Below are positions 18,930 to 30,348 of a DNA stretch of 64,000 nt, in pieces. The first letter of the stretch is position 1; each line of letters begins with the position of its first letter. The DNA lies in NCBI GenBank assembly GCA_019925105.1, contig JAHGAU010000037.1, positions 248,001 to 312,000 on the forward strand, written 5' to 3'. Made by a program: the position numbers and the translations under genes. This stretch comes from Niebla homalea. Lineage: Eukaryota > Ascomycota > Lecanoromycetes > Lecanorales > Ramalinaceae. A model generated the notes under the pieces. That model saw only the letters and a program-made list of their open reading frames with translations, searched no databases and was not told where the DNA came from.

Positions 18930-20150
18930 ATTATAAGCCCGGTATTATATATTATTATAATTACTTACTTATTAATTAATTTAAAGGCGTACTTAATTAT
19001 TTAAAAAAAACTTAAATTAAGTCCTTAAGGTTAATATATTATATATAAATTAAAAGTAAAAAAGGAATTAAAGAATATAATAAGTTTATTACTTATTATT
19101 CCTTTATATTTTTAAGATAAGTTTATATAAAGTTAAGCTTATTATTTTAAAAATTAAAACTTATAACTTACCGTTATTAAAGGTAAAATTATTAAATATT
19201 ATATTTAAGAGCTTATTAATTCCGCTTTTATAATAAAACCAATTGATTTAAATAAGTTATTAAAATTAATATAACCCGTTATTATAACGGATAAAGCGGT
19301 TAACTTAAGGGTATTAATAGCTTATAAAAACGATTTATAAATATAAAAGTTAGAATTATAAGAATAAAAAGAATAATACGCGTTTTTTATTAAAATTAAC
19401 GACTTTATATATTTTATAATTAATAAAACGAACTTTATTTACCTTAAAAACGTAAATTATTATTTATAGAATTATTTATATATTCTTAAAATTAAGCTTA
19501 TACCTTTAAATTCCATATGCTTTTTAATAATAAAAAAAAGAATACTATAAAATTATAACGGGACTTAGTTTTTATTAAAATATTAAAATATAACTTAATA
19601 AATATATGTAAGTACTTATAAAAGCTAAAAATAATAATATTTTTATAATACTTGATAAGAAACGGGTATATTATAATTTTATTAATATAATTAAGAAATA
19701 AGCTTTTATATTAATATAATTTTACGAATTTAATATAAATAACTTAACCGACTTTTTAATTACTCTTATTAATCTCGAAGAGCAATTTTGAAATTATATA
19801 TAATATAATAATATAAAGAAATTAACTTTATTTTACTCGGCCTTTATTATTAACGAAAATTAAAATAATATTAAAAAAGATAATAAACCTATATTTAAGG
19901 GTAAAAGTATTAAGCCAAGAGAATATTTTTACGATATTAAATATTAATTTAATAAGTACAATTACTTATATATAGACCAATTTAATTAATTTATTAACTT
20001 TAAACCCGATTTTATACTTAAGAAATAAATAAATAATAAACTTAAAGATATTAAGATAAAAAAGAAAATTAATTAAGTTCTTAAGAAATTTAAAAACTTT
20101 AAGTTAAAATAAAATAATTTATTTATACCGGTTTAAAATGATAATAATAA
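18930..20150 (+). pseudogene. copia-A gag ghost
   Basis: It aligns throughout with 53323-54530 of copia-B, for example a shared A-A-T-C-T-C-G-A-A-G-A-G-C-A-A-T-T block (19770s/54160s). There are stops in all frames. The family position implies the capsid/nucleocapsid part; no zinc knuckle could be read. Confidence 0.6.
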
Positions 20151-20194
20151 TTTTAATATATTTAATATAAGATAAAAGTTTTATATATTATAAT

Positions 20195-20500
20195 TATTAT
20201 AAATTTTAAATTATAACTTAAGCTTTTATATTTATAATAAAATAATAAAAAACCAATTTATTAAAGAAATAAATAAAAAGAATAATATTATTATCTTTAA
20301 TAATAGTAATTTTAAAGTTATTACTTATAAAAAAATCAAAATAATTATCGATACCTTTAAAGGTAATAGCTCTATTATACTTTATAACGTTACGTATATA
20401 CCTAACTTTATAATTAACGTTATATCTAATATTCTCCTTATAAATAACGGTATTTACTTTAATACTAAACGTTATTACCTTTATAATAATAAATAAATAA
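20195..20500 (+). pseudogene. copia-A aspartic protease ghost
   Basis: It matches copia-B 54590-54888, where the frame is still open. The region reads L-N-Y-N-L-S-F-Y-I-Y-N in place of the D-S/C-G catalytic motif, then N-S-N-F-K-V-I-T-Y and V-T-Y-I-P-N-F-I-I-N-V. TAA codons and N/Y/I substitutions show RIP. Confidence 0.6.
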
Positions 20501-20879
20501 GAATATTAATTAAAAAGATCGGTAAATACTATATACTTAAAAATAATATTAAATAAGTTAACGTAATATTTATAACCGGTAAAGTTATCGTTAAATTAAT
20601 AATTATAAGTTAATAATATTAACTTTCTATATGTTATTAATAAAGCGACTTAATACCTTTAATAAGTAATTAAAAGGGTAAAGATTATTAACAATATTAA
20701 AACCTTAAATATAAATAATTATAAAAACTATATTTTATTAAAAGCTTACCGGATCGTATCGAGATCCTTATATAAAGTTAAAATATTAATAAAGCCTTTC
20801 TTTTAAATTACTTATAACCTTATATAAATAAGTATAACGATAAATTAAAATTAATAAGTATTATATATTATTTACTTTA

Positions 20880-21300
20880 AATATAAATTTTAAATAATAT
20901 ATATTTATAAATATAAGTTTAAAGTAATAAATATCATACGGAAGGCTATTAAAATAATTAAAATATAATATTATTATAATATAGTTTTTATTTAATTAAA
21001 TAAAGAAAGATTTTTAAGATTTAAATTTAATAACCTTATTAATAAATTTAATATTACTTTTAAATCGTTAATATTGTATATTATTATATAAAACGGTTAT
21101 TTAAAATAAAAAAAAATTTATTAACTATAAAAATAAGGGCTATAAGATTATAAATAAAACTTCTTTAATTTTTATGGTTATAAATTATATAAACGGCCGG
21201 TTTCTTTATAAATTAAATATTAATAAGAAAGCATTTATAAACTATGTTATTTAAGAAGGCTATTAACTTAAAGTTAAACCTTTAATACCTTAAATAATAT
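20880..21300 (+). pseudogene. copia-A integrase core ghost
   Basis: It aligns with copia-B 55270-55690, in which the R-S-D-G-E...E-F motif is legible. Here the Asp codon region is mutated and stops are frequent. The AAAACGGTTATTTAAAATAAA block replaces the family's Q-N-G-x-S-E-R region. Confidence 0.55.
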
Positions 21301-21832
21301 AATTATAAAACTTATTTATTTAATAAATTAATCCTTAAGAAAAAGAAATTAATAATAAGAATATATATTAATTTCTTTATTAATTATAATAATAAGAGTA
21401 TATATTAATTTCTTTATTAATTATAATAGTATTAATATTTATAATATATAGATACTTAGTTAAAAAAAAGTAATTTATATAAAAAACGTTTTTTTTAAAA
21501 AGAATAAATTTTATAAAATTAATAAAATTAACTTAATTAAACTTAAAAAAGACTTATTCCTTTATTTAATTAATATCCCAGAAATATATATATTTTATAT
21601 TATTATTAAGTTATTATTAAATAATAATAAAAAGGAGGAATTCATAAATAATACCGTTAATTTTATATAAAAAAGAAAAGAAAAAGAAGAATAAAAAAAT
21701 TATCCATCCTTACCGACTTTAATATTAATTAATTATAATATTATATCTAAGAATAATAACGGAGACGGAGATAGTAACGGTAACAATAACGGTAACGGTA
21801 ACGGTAATAAATTATTAACTTTATTATTAAAT

Positions 21833-22740
21833 TTGTTATTAATTTTATTAACTCTATTAACTTTAAAGTTAAAAAAGAAAAATAATAATAAATCCGACTT
21901 TAATATAAATAATATTATTAAAGGAAAAAGAGTTATAAGAGGTATAAAGAAAGCGAACTATACTATAGCCCTTACTTTAATTATAAATAAATTGAAGCTA
22001 TTATATTATACGGTATTTACTGCCTTTTTATTATTTTATAAGCTATATAAAAAGGATAAAAAGCTATCTTTTTCTTTATTAAAAATAAATATACTTTATT
22101 ATAATATTTTACTTATTAAATTAAAATATTATTATTATATATTAAAGTATTTATACGCTATAGGTTTTAAATTAATAATTAAAATAAAACTTAAAGCTCT
22201 CAAAGAAAAAAATATATAAGAAAAAGTTTTACTCGAATATACTGAAAAAACGGGTAAAATATTAATATTTATTATTTAAGTATTTAAATATAAGTTTAAT
22301 AATAAAGGGTATTTTACCAGGTATGAAACGAAGCTTTATATAAAGGGTAATTTATAAAAAACCGAATAAAATATATTTACCGTTACCTTAATAATTAGGG
22401 TTCTTAGGGTATTTATAATTATAATAATTTTATTTAATTTAAATATAAAATAATAAAACGCCGTTAATACGTTTATAAATAGCGAGATAAACGAACTTAT
22501 ATATATTAAATTATTAAAAAAATATAAACATAAAAACTTATTCTTTTTATTTTAAACTTTATATAAACTTAAATAATTACCGGTTTTATAATTTAAAAAT
22601 CTCTTAAAAACCTTAATAAATTTAAGCTTAAAGTAAGTCTTAAAAATCGAATATTTTTTTATTAATAATTATATAATAATTTTTTTCTTTATAAATAATA
22701 TTATCGTTATTTATAATCGTAAGTATAATTAAAAAGTAAA
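21833..22740 (+). pseudogene. copia-A reverse transcriptase ghost
   Basis: A 128-codon open stretch (21833-22219) is the RT N-terminus (Y-T-I-A-L-T-L ... L-K-A-L-K-E-K-N-I). The remainder reads I-F-T-V-T-L-V-I-R-V-L-R and I-N-S-E-I-N-E-L-I-Y, L-Y-K-L-K-x-L. The active-site loop near 22691 is I-N-N-I-I-V instead of x-x-D-D-I-V-V, so both catalytic Asp are lost. It is not expected to give a functional protein. Confidence 0.75.
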
Positions 22741-23147
22741 TAACTTTTAATGTAAATTCTTTAAGGTTTATAAAATAAGAAATTTAAATAAAATAAAATA
22801 ATTCTTAAATATAAGGATAATATAAGATCGATTAAATTAAGAAATCCGTTTATATTAAGATAATTATATTGATAAGCTTATAATAAAATTTAATATTATA
22901 ATAAATTATACCCTTAAAGTATTTTTATAAAATACTTAAGCTTTTATTAAAAATACCGGATAAGCCTTACCTTAAGAGATTTATATATATTAATAATTTA
23001 TTGGTTTTATTAACTTTACGGCCGTTACGATTTAAACGGATACTACGTATTTAACGTTTAAGTTATTTAAATTCCTTATAAATCCGTTATAATAATACTT
23101 AAAAATAACTATAAAAATATTATAATATTTTATATATATTAAGTATT

Positions 23148-23159
23148 ATATTATTATAT
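23148..23159. repeat. 12-bp target-site duplication of LINE copy 1 (left)
   Basis: ATATTATTATAT here recurs at 28964-28975. Copia-B has the uninterrupted target at about 57490. Confidence 0.8.
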
Positions 23160-23202
23160 GACTATAGATAAAATTATTATTTAACTTTTTATAATTTATT
23201 TG

Positions 23203-25100
23203 ATGGCGACGAACAACGGGACCCTAAAGGTCAGAAACGAGGCACGCGTATATAACTTAAGTAACAATAAGGATAATACCTTAAATGCGATAAGCGGAAG
23301 CGGAGTAATAATAAAGGTAAAGGGGGAGGAAGGGTAAGCGGTTTAGGTTAATAAGAACGGTAATAAGTTATATAAATAACGCGATAAATACGAGATAAAA
23401 AGGCCTTAAATTAAATAGGGAGTTTATAATTAATAAGATATACGTAAAAGGACGCGTATAACGTATAAAGGTATTATTATTAAGGATAATAAATAAAAGG
23501 TAAAAGGGACAAGGACGGTATACGGGGATAAATAGGGGGTAAACGGAAGCGTAAAAGGCCTTATTAAGTATATATAAATTAAGAGAAAATTAAGGGAAAA
23601 TAAAGAAATATTAAACGGATAAGAATAAACTATAAAAAGAAATAATTACTAAATACGCGAAGGAAAAGTAATAAGGGAGGAAACAATAAAAGCGTTAAAA
23701 AGCCTTTTTATAATTATATAAAAAAATATTATATTAAAAATTTAATTAATACTATAAATCGGATTACGGAAAATAAAAGACTTTTACGTAAATACGGAAA
23801 GAAATTTAAGGGAATTAAAAAGGCTATACGGAGTTTAAAGGGCGGTAATAAAAATACCAGCGGACGGAAGTAAAAAGAAATAAAAAGGATATATATAAAA
23901 TAAAAAAATAACGGAAGAAACTTTAAAAAAAAGAATAAAAATAAATTAAATAATAAAAACCGTAAGGGCGGCACCGGCGTTAACAATAAAAAAAATAAAG
24001 GTAAAAGAGAAAATAACGGTATTAAAGAAAATAAGGATAATAACCGTATAATTATCAGGTGAAAAAAAAAGGAATATAACGATAAAAATAAATTTATTAT
24101 AATTAATAAAAACGTTTAAAGTAATAAGAAAGCCATTAATAAAATAGATTATTACAATATATAAACTATAAAGCAGGGATATCCTCCTTAATATAACCTT
24201 ATTAAAAACGAAAGAAAAATTAAAAAATCGAAAAAATAAACCGGTAAAAAAGGGTATAAAACGGTAAAAATATTAAGGCAATCCTTTACTATCGCGGTAA
24301 ACGGGATATACTTAATAAAATTTACGGGGAAAAAAAAGGAAATTATTTTAAAGCGGATAAAAAAAAAAATACGGTTTTTTATTTTAAACTGGAGATTATC
24401 GATTATAGTCTCCCCTTTATAATAAAAAGGTTAAACGTTTTTAATCGTATAAAGAAATACTTTATAATTATCTTAAATATAATATTAATAAGGATATATA
24501 ATAATATATTTAATAAAAAGATAATAAAGGGTAAATCCCTTAAATTAACGAGACTTTAAAACCGGGCAACGGATATTTATTAATATTTTAAATATTAAAG
24601 GTACGGATATATTATTATAAGGTACCTTAATAATATAAAGTATATAATATATATTAAAAAATATAATATATATAAATATACTGGTTTAATAATAAAGGGC
24701 TTAATAAAAACGCGTTAAAATACGTAACGTACGATAATAATAATTACTTAACGTAAAACTTATAATATATAATAAGAATAAAAAAGATTTAACGTAAAAA
24801 AATTAAAATAACAATTAAGGTTTAACGTTATAATTTATATAAATTTAAACCGGTAAAATAATTAAAAATGATTTTAAAATATAAACGGAATTTATTAAAT
24901 AAAAAAGGGTAAAACGTAATAATTAATAACGTAAAAAAAAGGAAACTTATAACGATATTAATCTTTAAGGTTAACCGCCTGACCGGGATTACTATTATAA
25001 TAAAAAGATTAAAATAAATAACGTTTAACCTTAAAGAAAAATTATTTATATAAATAAAAGTTAATAAAAAGAACTTAACGGACGTTAATATTTAATATAT
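23203..25100 (+). pseudogene. LINE copy 1 ORF1 ghost
   Basis: The initiator context ATGGCGACGAACAACGGGAC is shared by copies 2 and 3. The rest is G/A-rich on the plus strand with many TAA/TAG. Expected role is a nucleic-acid-binding ORF1 protein, by position only. Antisense open frames here (23729-23986) are by-products of the base bias. Confidence 0.55.
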
Positions 25101-25119
25101 TTACGCTTTTAAGGGTAAT

Positions 25120-28100
25120 ATAATATAACGTATATAAAAAAATAATTAAAGCCGTAATATTAATATTTAAATTTAAGAAAATAAAAAATATTAATATTAT
25201 AATAATATAAAAGCCGTTATATAATCCATATATTTATTCTTTAATTAACTTAAAAAATAGTTTCTATTTAGTTTTTAAAGGTAACGAAACGATACGGACG
25301 TACTTTTTTATTAATAAAAGGCTAAATATAAATAATTAAAACGTTATTTATTACGGAGGGAACTTATATACGCTCCGGATCGTATAAAAAAAGGCTATTA
25401 AGGGTAATTTAAATATTTATAATATATATAATCCGTTACCGGTTAATAAGAAAAAACTTTTTATAATCCCGTTACTTAAGGATATTATAACCGTATTTAA
25501 TAAGTACCTTTTAATAAAAGACTTTAATCTTTATTATACTTAATAGAATAAGGAAAATCATATAATTAATTATATTGAATTTAAGGAATTATTAATAATT
25601 ATTATATAATTTAATTTTACGTTATTAACGTTAAAAAAAACTATTATATAAGAAAGCCGTAAACTTAGGATTACGATTAACTTAATATTTAATTTAAAAA
25701 ACATTATTAATTTAATTATAATATATAAACCTTAACAAAACCTAAAATATAATTTAAATTACGTTTTAATATAAATAACTTTAAATTAATCCGTTAATAT
25801 AACTCCGCCTTTACCGTTTAAATAAATATAAAAGATAATTAAGGAAGTTAAGGTATTTACGAAGGCGGTAAAAATAATATTTTAATTAATAAAATTTCTT
25901 TAACTCGATAATAAAAAATAAATCAACCATTTTATAATACGGATAATAAAAACTTTAAACGAAGTAATTAACGTAATAATTTTAATAATAAAGCCATTTA
26001 AGAAAGCTAAAATTTATTAAAATAAAAAATATATAAAAATAATTATAAAAATAAAAACGCTTATAAAGTAAATTACCAAATATAAAAACCGGGAGATACT
26101 ATAACGGTTAAAAAAAGCTTAAAAGGAAAAAAAAAGAATTATCCGGAAGACTAAATAAATATATTTCCGGGCTATAATATATAACTTAACGGTTTCTTTT
26201 TATAATATTTAAAAGTTAATAAAATACAGTAAGGAATAAAGTAAAAAACTTAAATCTATTTTTAAGTTTTTACCCTTAAAAAGACCAGACGGTATAATAA
26301 CGGATATTTTTAACGGTAAAATTAAGGCCCTTAAAAAAACGTTCTTTCCTTTATTACCGGAAACTGATTTAATAAATATCGATAATACTATATATCTTAA
26401 ATTAATAATAATAAGTAAAATAATAATTTAAAAAATAATAATTAAAATAATTAATAAGTTAAAGAAAAATAAAGCCCCCGGATTTAATAGTATATTAAAT
26501 AGGCTCCTATCTATAGTAATATTGTTATTCGGAAAGGTTTTTATTTATTTATTTTAAGCTTATTTTAATATAAATTATTATCCCCGTAAATTTAAGGAGG
26601 TTAAAATAATTATCCTTAAAAAGCTGGTTAAATTAAATTACTCAGAGGTAAAATTATATAAATTTATAATACTCCTTTATATATTAAGGAAGGCTTTAAA
26701 AATAATAATCGCGAAGATTTTAAGTAATTATATAAAAGAATATAAGCTATTCTTTAATTAATAAATAAAGATAAAAAGAAAACGGTTAACGGAAACGGTT
26801 TTTAAAGGCTTAATTAATAATATATATACGGTATAAAGTTATAAGAAAAAATACGTTATAAATCTTTTTTCTTTAAATATTATAAAGGCGTTTAATAAAA
26901 TAAACTATTAAAGGTTATTATATAATTTACGGAAAAAAAATATTTTATTTTTCCTTATAAATTAAATAGAAAATTTCTTAAATAACCGAATAACGTTAAT
27001 TAACCTAAAATAAAAGATAAATATAATAAAGCTTATAATAATAAGGATTCCTTAAAGATTATTTATTTTCCCGGTTTTATTTTTATTCTTTAATAGCTTA
27101 CTTATTAAAGACTTAATAAGGCTAAAATAAAAGGTTTAAGTAAAAAGCTTTATTAACGATATCTACCTTTTAGCTTATAGTACGTTTATTTATATAAATT
27201 ATTTAAAATTAAAATAAACTTATAAAATTTACTTACGATAAATAAAGATATATAAAGTTTAATTTATTTTATATAAATATAAGCTTATTTATATAATAAA
27301 AAGCTTAAAGCTATATAATATAATAATTACAGTATATTTAAGTAATTTAATAATAAAACCGGAAGTTAATATTAAAATACTTAATTTATAAGTTAATAAG
27401 AAATTAGACTAAAAAAATTATATAAGAAAAATCTAAAAAAAAATAATTTTATAAGAAAGGGGCCTTATTTATTTTATAGCGTTAACGTAAAAAGCTATTT
27501 TATAAAAGGTTAAAATTATTTATTAAACGGTTATAAAGTTTACGATAACGTACGCAATAACTATTTAATATATACTTAAAAATATACTTAAATATAAGAA
27601 AGAGCCCGTCCGGTAATTATAAAAGGTTTAAAACCGATATTTAAGAATAATAAATAAAGTATATAAAGTGACTCCCGTTTTAATATTAAAATTTAAGGTC
27701 TTTATATTATTAATAAAGTTAGCCCTTAATTAAATAATTATTTAAATAAAACTTAAAAAAAATATAAACTTAATTACGTTAATAAGAAATAAATATATTT
27801 ATTAGAATTATAAAAGGCCGCGGATAAAAAAATGTAAAGAAACGGTATTTACCCCCTTTACGGAAGTTAAATTAAAGTAAATTAAAAAAAAGGTCGATCT
27901 AGCTTACGTTTAAAAAGTTAACGTAAAAATATATAAACTTTTATTTAAAGTAAAAGTAATAAAGGAAAAGAAGGCTATAAGAATAAAGTTAACGGCGATT
28001 ACTTTATAAATTAGAAAAAGGTAAATAAAATATTAACGTAAATATAAAGAATTAATCCCTTAAAAATAATAATATCCGGCTTTAAATAACAATAAGGTTA

Positions 28101-28600
28101 TTAATAAGTATCTCCGGCGTTATAAAATTATAAGGAAAAATAATAATATATTAATAATTTAACTCCGGATAAATAAAAACGGCTTAATTTATTTCCTTTT
28201 TATTATATATACCGGTAACCGGATTAACGTTAACTATAAATATAAATAATAAAAATAGGACGTTATATACGTATTAATCTCCTATTTACTATTTAAAAAG
28301 CTTAAACCGAGGCTAATTAAAAGGGTAAAAACCAATGATTATCGTTAAATACTTATTAATAAAAAGGGTATTAAAGCGGCCGTTAAATTTATAATAACTA
28401 CGGGTTTATTATTATAATTTAACTTAATTAAGGAAATAAATAAAATAATCAAAAACTTAATTAAAAAACCTCGCCGTTAACTTAAGGGTAAAAAGTAACG
28501 GCGGGAAAACTATATTTAATAAAGGGTTAAAAAGGCTATAAATACCGGAGCGGTATAAAAAATAATATTATATTGATTAATAAAGTTATATAAATAAGGT
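25120..28600 (+). pseudogene. LINE copy 1 ORF2 ghost (endonuclease-RT)
   Basis: Endonuclease and RT motifs are as given for the element. The C-terminal block aligns with the non-RIP window 349-470, which there reads L-R-R-H-G-I-M-R-K-G and Q-L-R-T-G-K-S-G-L-A-Y-F-L. Catalytic Asp is lost in FIND (~27149). I could not identify a clear RNase H. Confidence 0.7.
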
Positions 28601-28975
28601 AATAATAGCTTATATATTAATAAGGATATTTAATAATATAATTAGAATTTCAAAATTTTAATATTAAATAAACCCGTAAAGTAACAGAAAAACAATAAAT
28701 TTAAAAATAATTTTTAAGTAAATTCGGTCGTAATATTATAAGTTTTCTTAAAAAAAACGTATAAATAAATTCTTACTCTTTAAACGGTTATAAATACTCT
28801 TAATCCTTAAAACGAAAATAAAGGCTAGGTAAATACCGGTTTTTATTCTTAATATAATAAATATCGGGTTTTTACGGTTATTAATAAAACTAAATAGCCG
28901 AGTATTAAGGAACGCCGGAATTAGCCTAGCTACATCCGTAATATAAATTAATCAATCAATCAAATATTATTATAT

Positions 28976-29560
28976 ATAACGGGAAAATTATTAATTTATA
29001 TATTATTTTTATAATATTTTTAAATACGTTATTTATTAATAATTTTAAAATATAATATAGTTTATAAAGCTATATTTTTAAGCTTTTTAAGGGTTTAATT
29101 AATTAAAAAGTAATAAGGTAAAAAACGGTAATAATAAGCTTTATTAAAGTTAAGCTTTTTAATTTTATTTTTATAATAAAAAAATTAATATAATAGAAAT
29201 TTTTCTTTAAGTTAATTATATTAAATTTATTTTACTTATTAAAAATCGAATATAATAATATTTAAATAATCCGTATAATTTGAAGGCTAAACTCTTAATT
29301 TATTATAAAATTCCGCTATATAAATATATATTATTATTAATTATAATAAGAATATTAAAAGAAAACAATTAATATTAAATATATATTTATAATAAAGATA
29401 TTAACGGATAACCTTATAAAGCTTTTACCGTTATAAAAATATAAGGAATTTATAAAACTTTTAAGACTTAAAAATAATAAACCTTAAAACCTTATATTAT
29501 AATATTACTTAATAAAACTTTAAAGGCGTTATTTTTAAGAGATTTAACTCTTAAAAATTT
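28976..29560 (+). pseudogene. copia-A RNase H ghost (after the LINE)
   Basis: It continues copia-A after the LINE and aligns with copia-B 57500-58075. It ends with a degraded version of the T-K-D-I-L-T-D-G-F-T-K-A-L-P region (29395-29440). Confidence 0.65.
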
Positions 29561-29931
29561 ATAATTATAAACCGGATATATAATAATTTTACCGGGTTTA
29601 TTTATTTTTATAATTTAATTATTTTTAACTTTTTTTAACGTATATTTAATAATAATTATTTAATAAGATTATTTAAATTAATACTTAAAGCTTAATTAAA
29701 TATATATAAAGCTTTAAAGTAGCTTAAAATATAAAAATTTTATTATTATTCTTATTCTTAAAGTTATTAATTTTTCCGATTTTTCTTAGTTTTTTAATTT
29801 TTTAACTTTAAATTTAAGATATACCTTTTATTTATAATAATTATAATATATTAATAATTAAGAAATAACTATAATAAGGATATTTAGGATTTATATTATT
29901 ACCGTAATAATATTATAATCTTAAAAGGGTT

Positions 29932-30152
29932 CATTAGCCTGGATATAGTTATAGTAATAATGCTATATAAAGTATTATTAAGCCGTTATATAAGCGGTGC
30001 TAAAATACTATTATAGCCCGTATAGATATCATTACTTAACCGTATATCTTATACCACCTGGGTATTTTATGCAGATAGCACTATGCTTCCTAGAGAGATG
30101 AGAGGAAATACACATACATATCATCCACTCTTATGCGTCCATGCGTCTGACA
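29932..30152 (+). repeat. copia-A 3' LTR
   Basis: 221 bp, preceded by a purine-rich AAAAGGG tract. It ends TCTGACA and is followed by GTACT. The last ~100 bp are nearly RIP-free. Confidence 0.85.
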
Positions 30153-30157
30153 GTACT

Positions 30158-30348
30158 TTTTCAGCATTAAGTGCCATAACGGGTATACGGTCACGAATAA
30201 CAGGCTGAGCAAGGCCCAGCCCCTTTTCAAACCAGCCATCATGGACAGAATCCTGGGCAATACCCCGGGCTTGTTCGGGGACCTCGACGCCAACCCGTCC
30301 GCACGCATGGATTCGCTAACCCTGGGCTCACCAGAACCTCGCTGGTAG
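30158..30348 (+). pseudogene. 3' part of the split coding locus
   Basis: A single open plus-strand frame runs from the copia-A junction to TAG at 30346-30348. It includes K-C-H-N-G-Y-T-V-T-N-N-R-L-S-K-A-Q and ends G-S-P-E-P-R-W. Removing copia-A plus one GTACT makes this frame continuous with left-flank DNA from about 18660, one base out of phase with the frame ending at 18687. The composition and coding-like character match the left half. The family is not recognised. Confidence 0.5.

Larger units (their letters stand above)
23160..28963 (+). mobile_element. LINE copy 1, full length, nested in copia-A
   Basis: 5804 bp, inserted between the RT and RNase H of copia-A. After a 43-bp leader, ORF1 starts ATGGCGACGAACAACGGGAC (23203). 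ORF2 ghosts follow: an APE-type endonuclease around 25140-25770 (K-D-F-N-L-Y-Y for G-D-F-N-L-H-H; later T-I-N-L-I-F) and RT around 26230-27400 (K-A-F-N-K-I-N-Y, I-P-x-R-L-F-I-F-P-V-L-F, F-I-N-D-I-Y-L-L-A-Y). A C-terminal Cys-rich region lies near 28190-28290. It ends with the shared 3' end and an (AATC)n tail. FADD has become FIND. The (AATC)n tail and domain order fit fungal Tad-like non-LTR elements; exact clade not determined. Confidence 0.85.
18709..30152 (+). mobile_element. copia-A: full Ty1/copia retrotransposon with a nested LINE
   Basis: It is bounded by 221-bp LTRs (18709-18929, 29932-30152) that start TGTCAGCCTGGG (3' copy CATTAGCCTGGA) and end ...TGACA, with a 5-bp duplication GTACT. 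After removing the LINE at 23160-28963 and its duplicated target it is ~5.6 kb, the same as copia-B (5578 bp). Order is LTR, gag, protease, integrase, RT, RNase H, LTR. It is heavily RIP-mutated inside but nearly unmutated at its outermost ~130 and ~100 bp. It inserted into the unique island and cut the locus at 17473-30348. Confidence 0.9.

Noticed and set aside
21833..22219. 128-codon open frame starting MLLILL
   Set aside because: It is the RIP-altered N-terminal part of the copia-A reverse transcriptase, not a separate gene.
23729..23986. Leu/Phe-rich minus-strand ORF resembling a membrane protein
   Set aside because: It is antisense to LINE ORF1. The hydrophobic residues come from the T-rich strand; the same artefact occurs at 37294-37750 and 51035-51220.
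27780..28000. RNase H domain in LINE ORF2
   Set aside because: I looked for the D-x-S/E motifs between RT and the C-terminal Cys-rich region and could not read them. The region may be too mutated.
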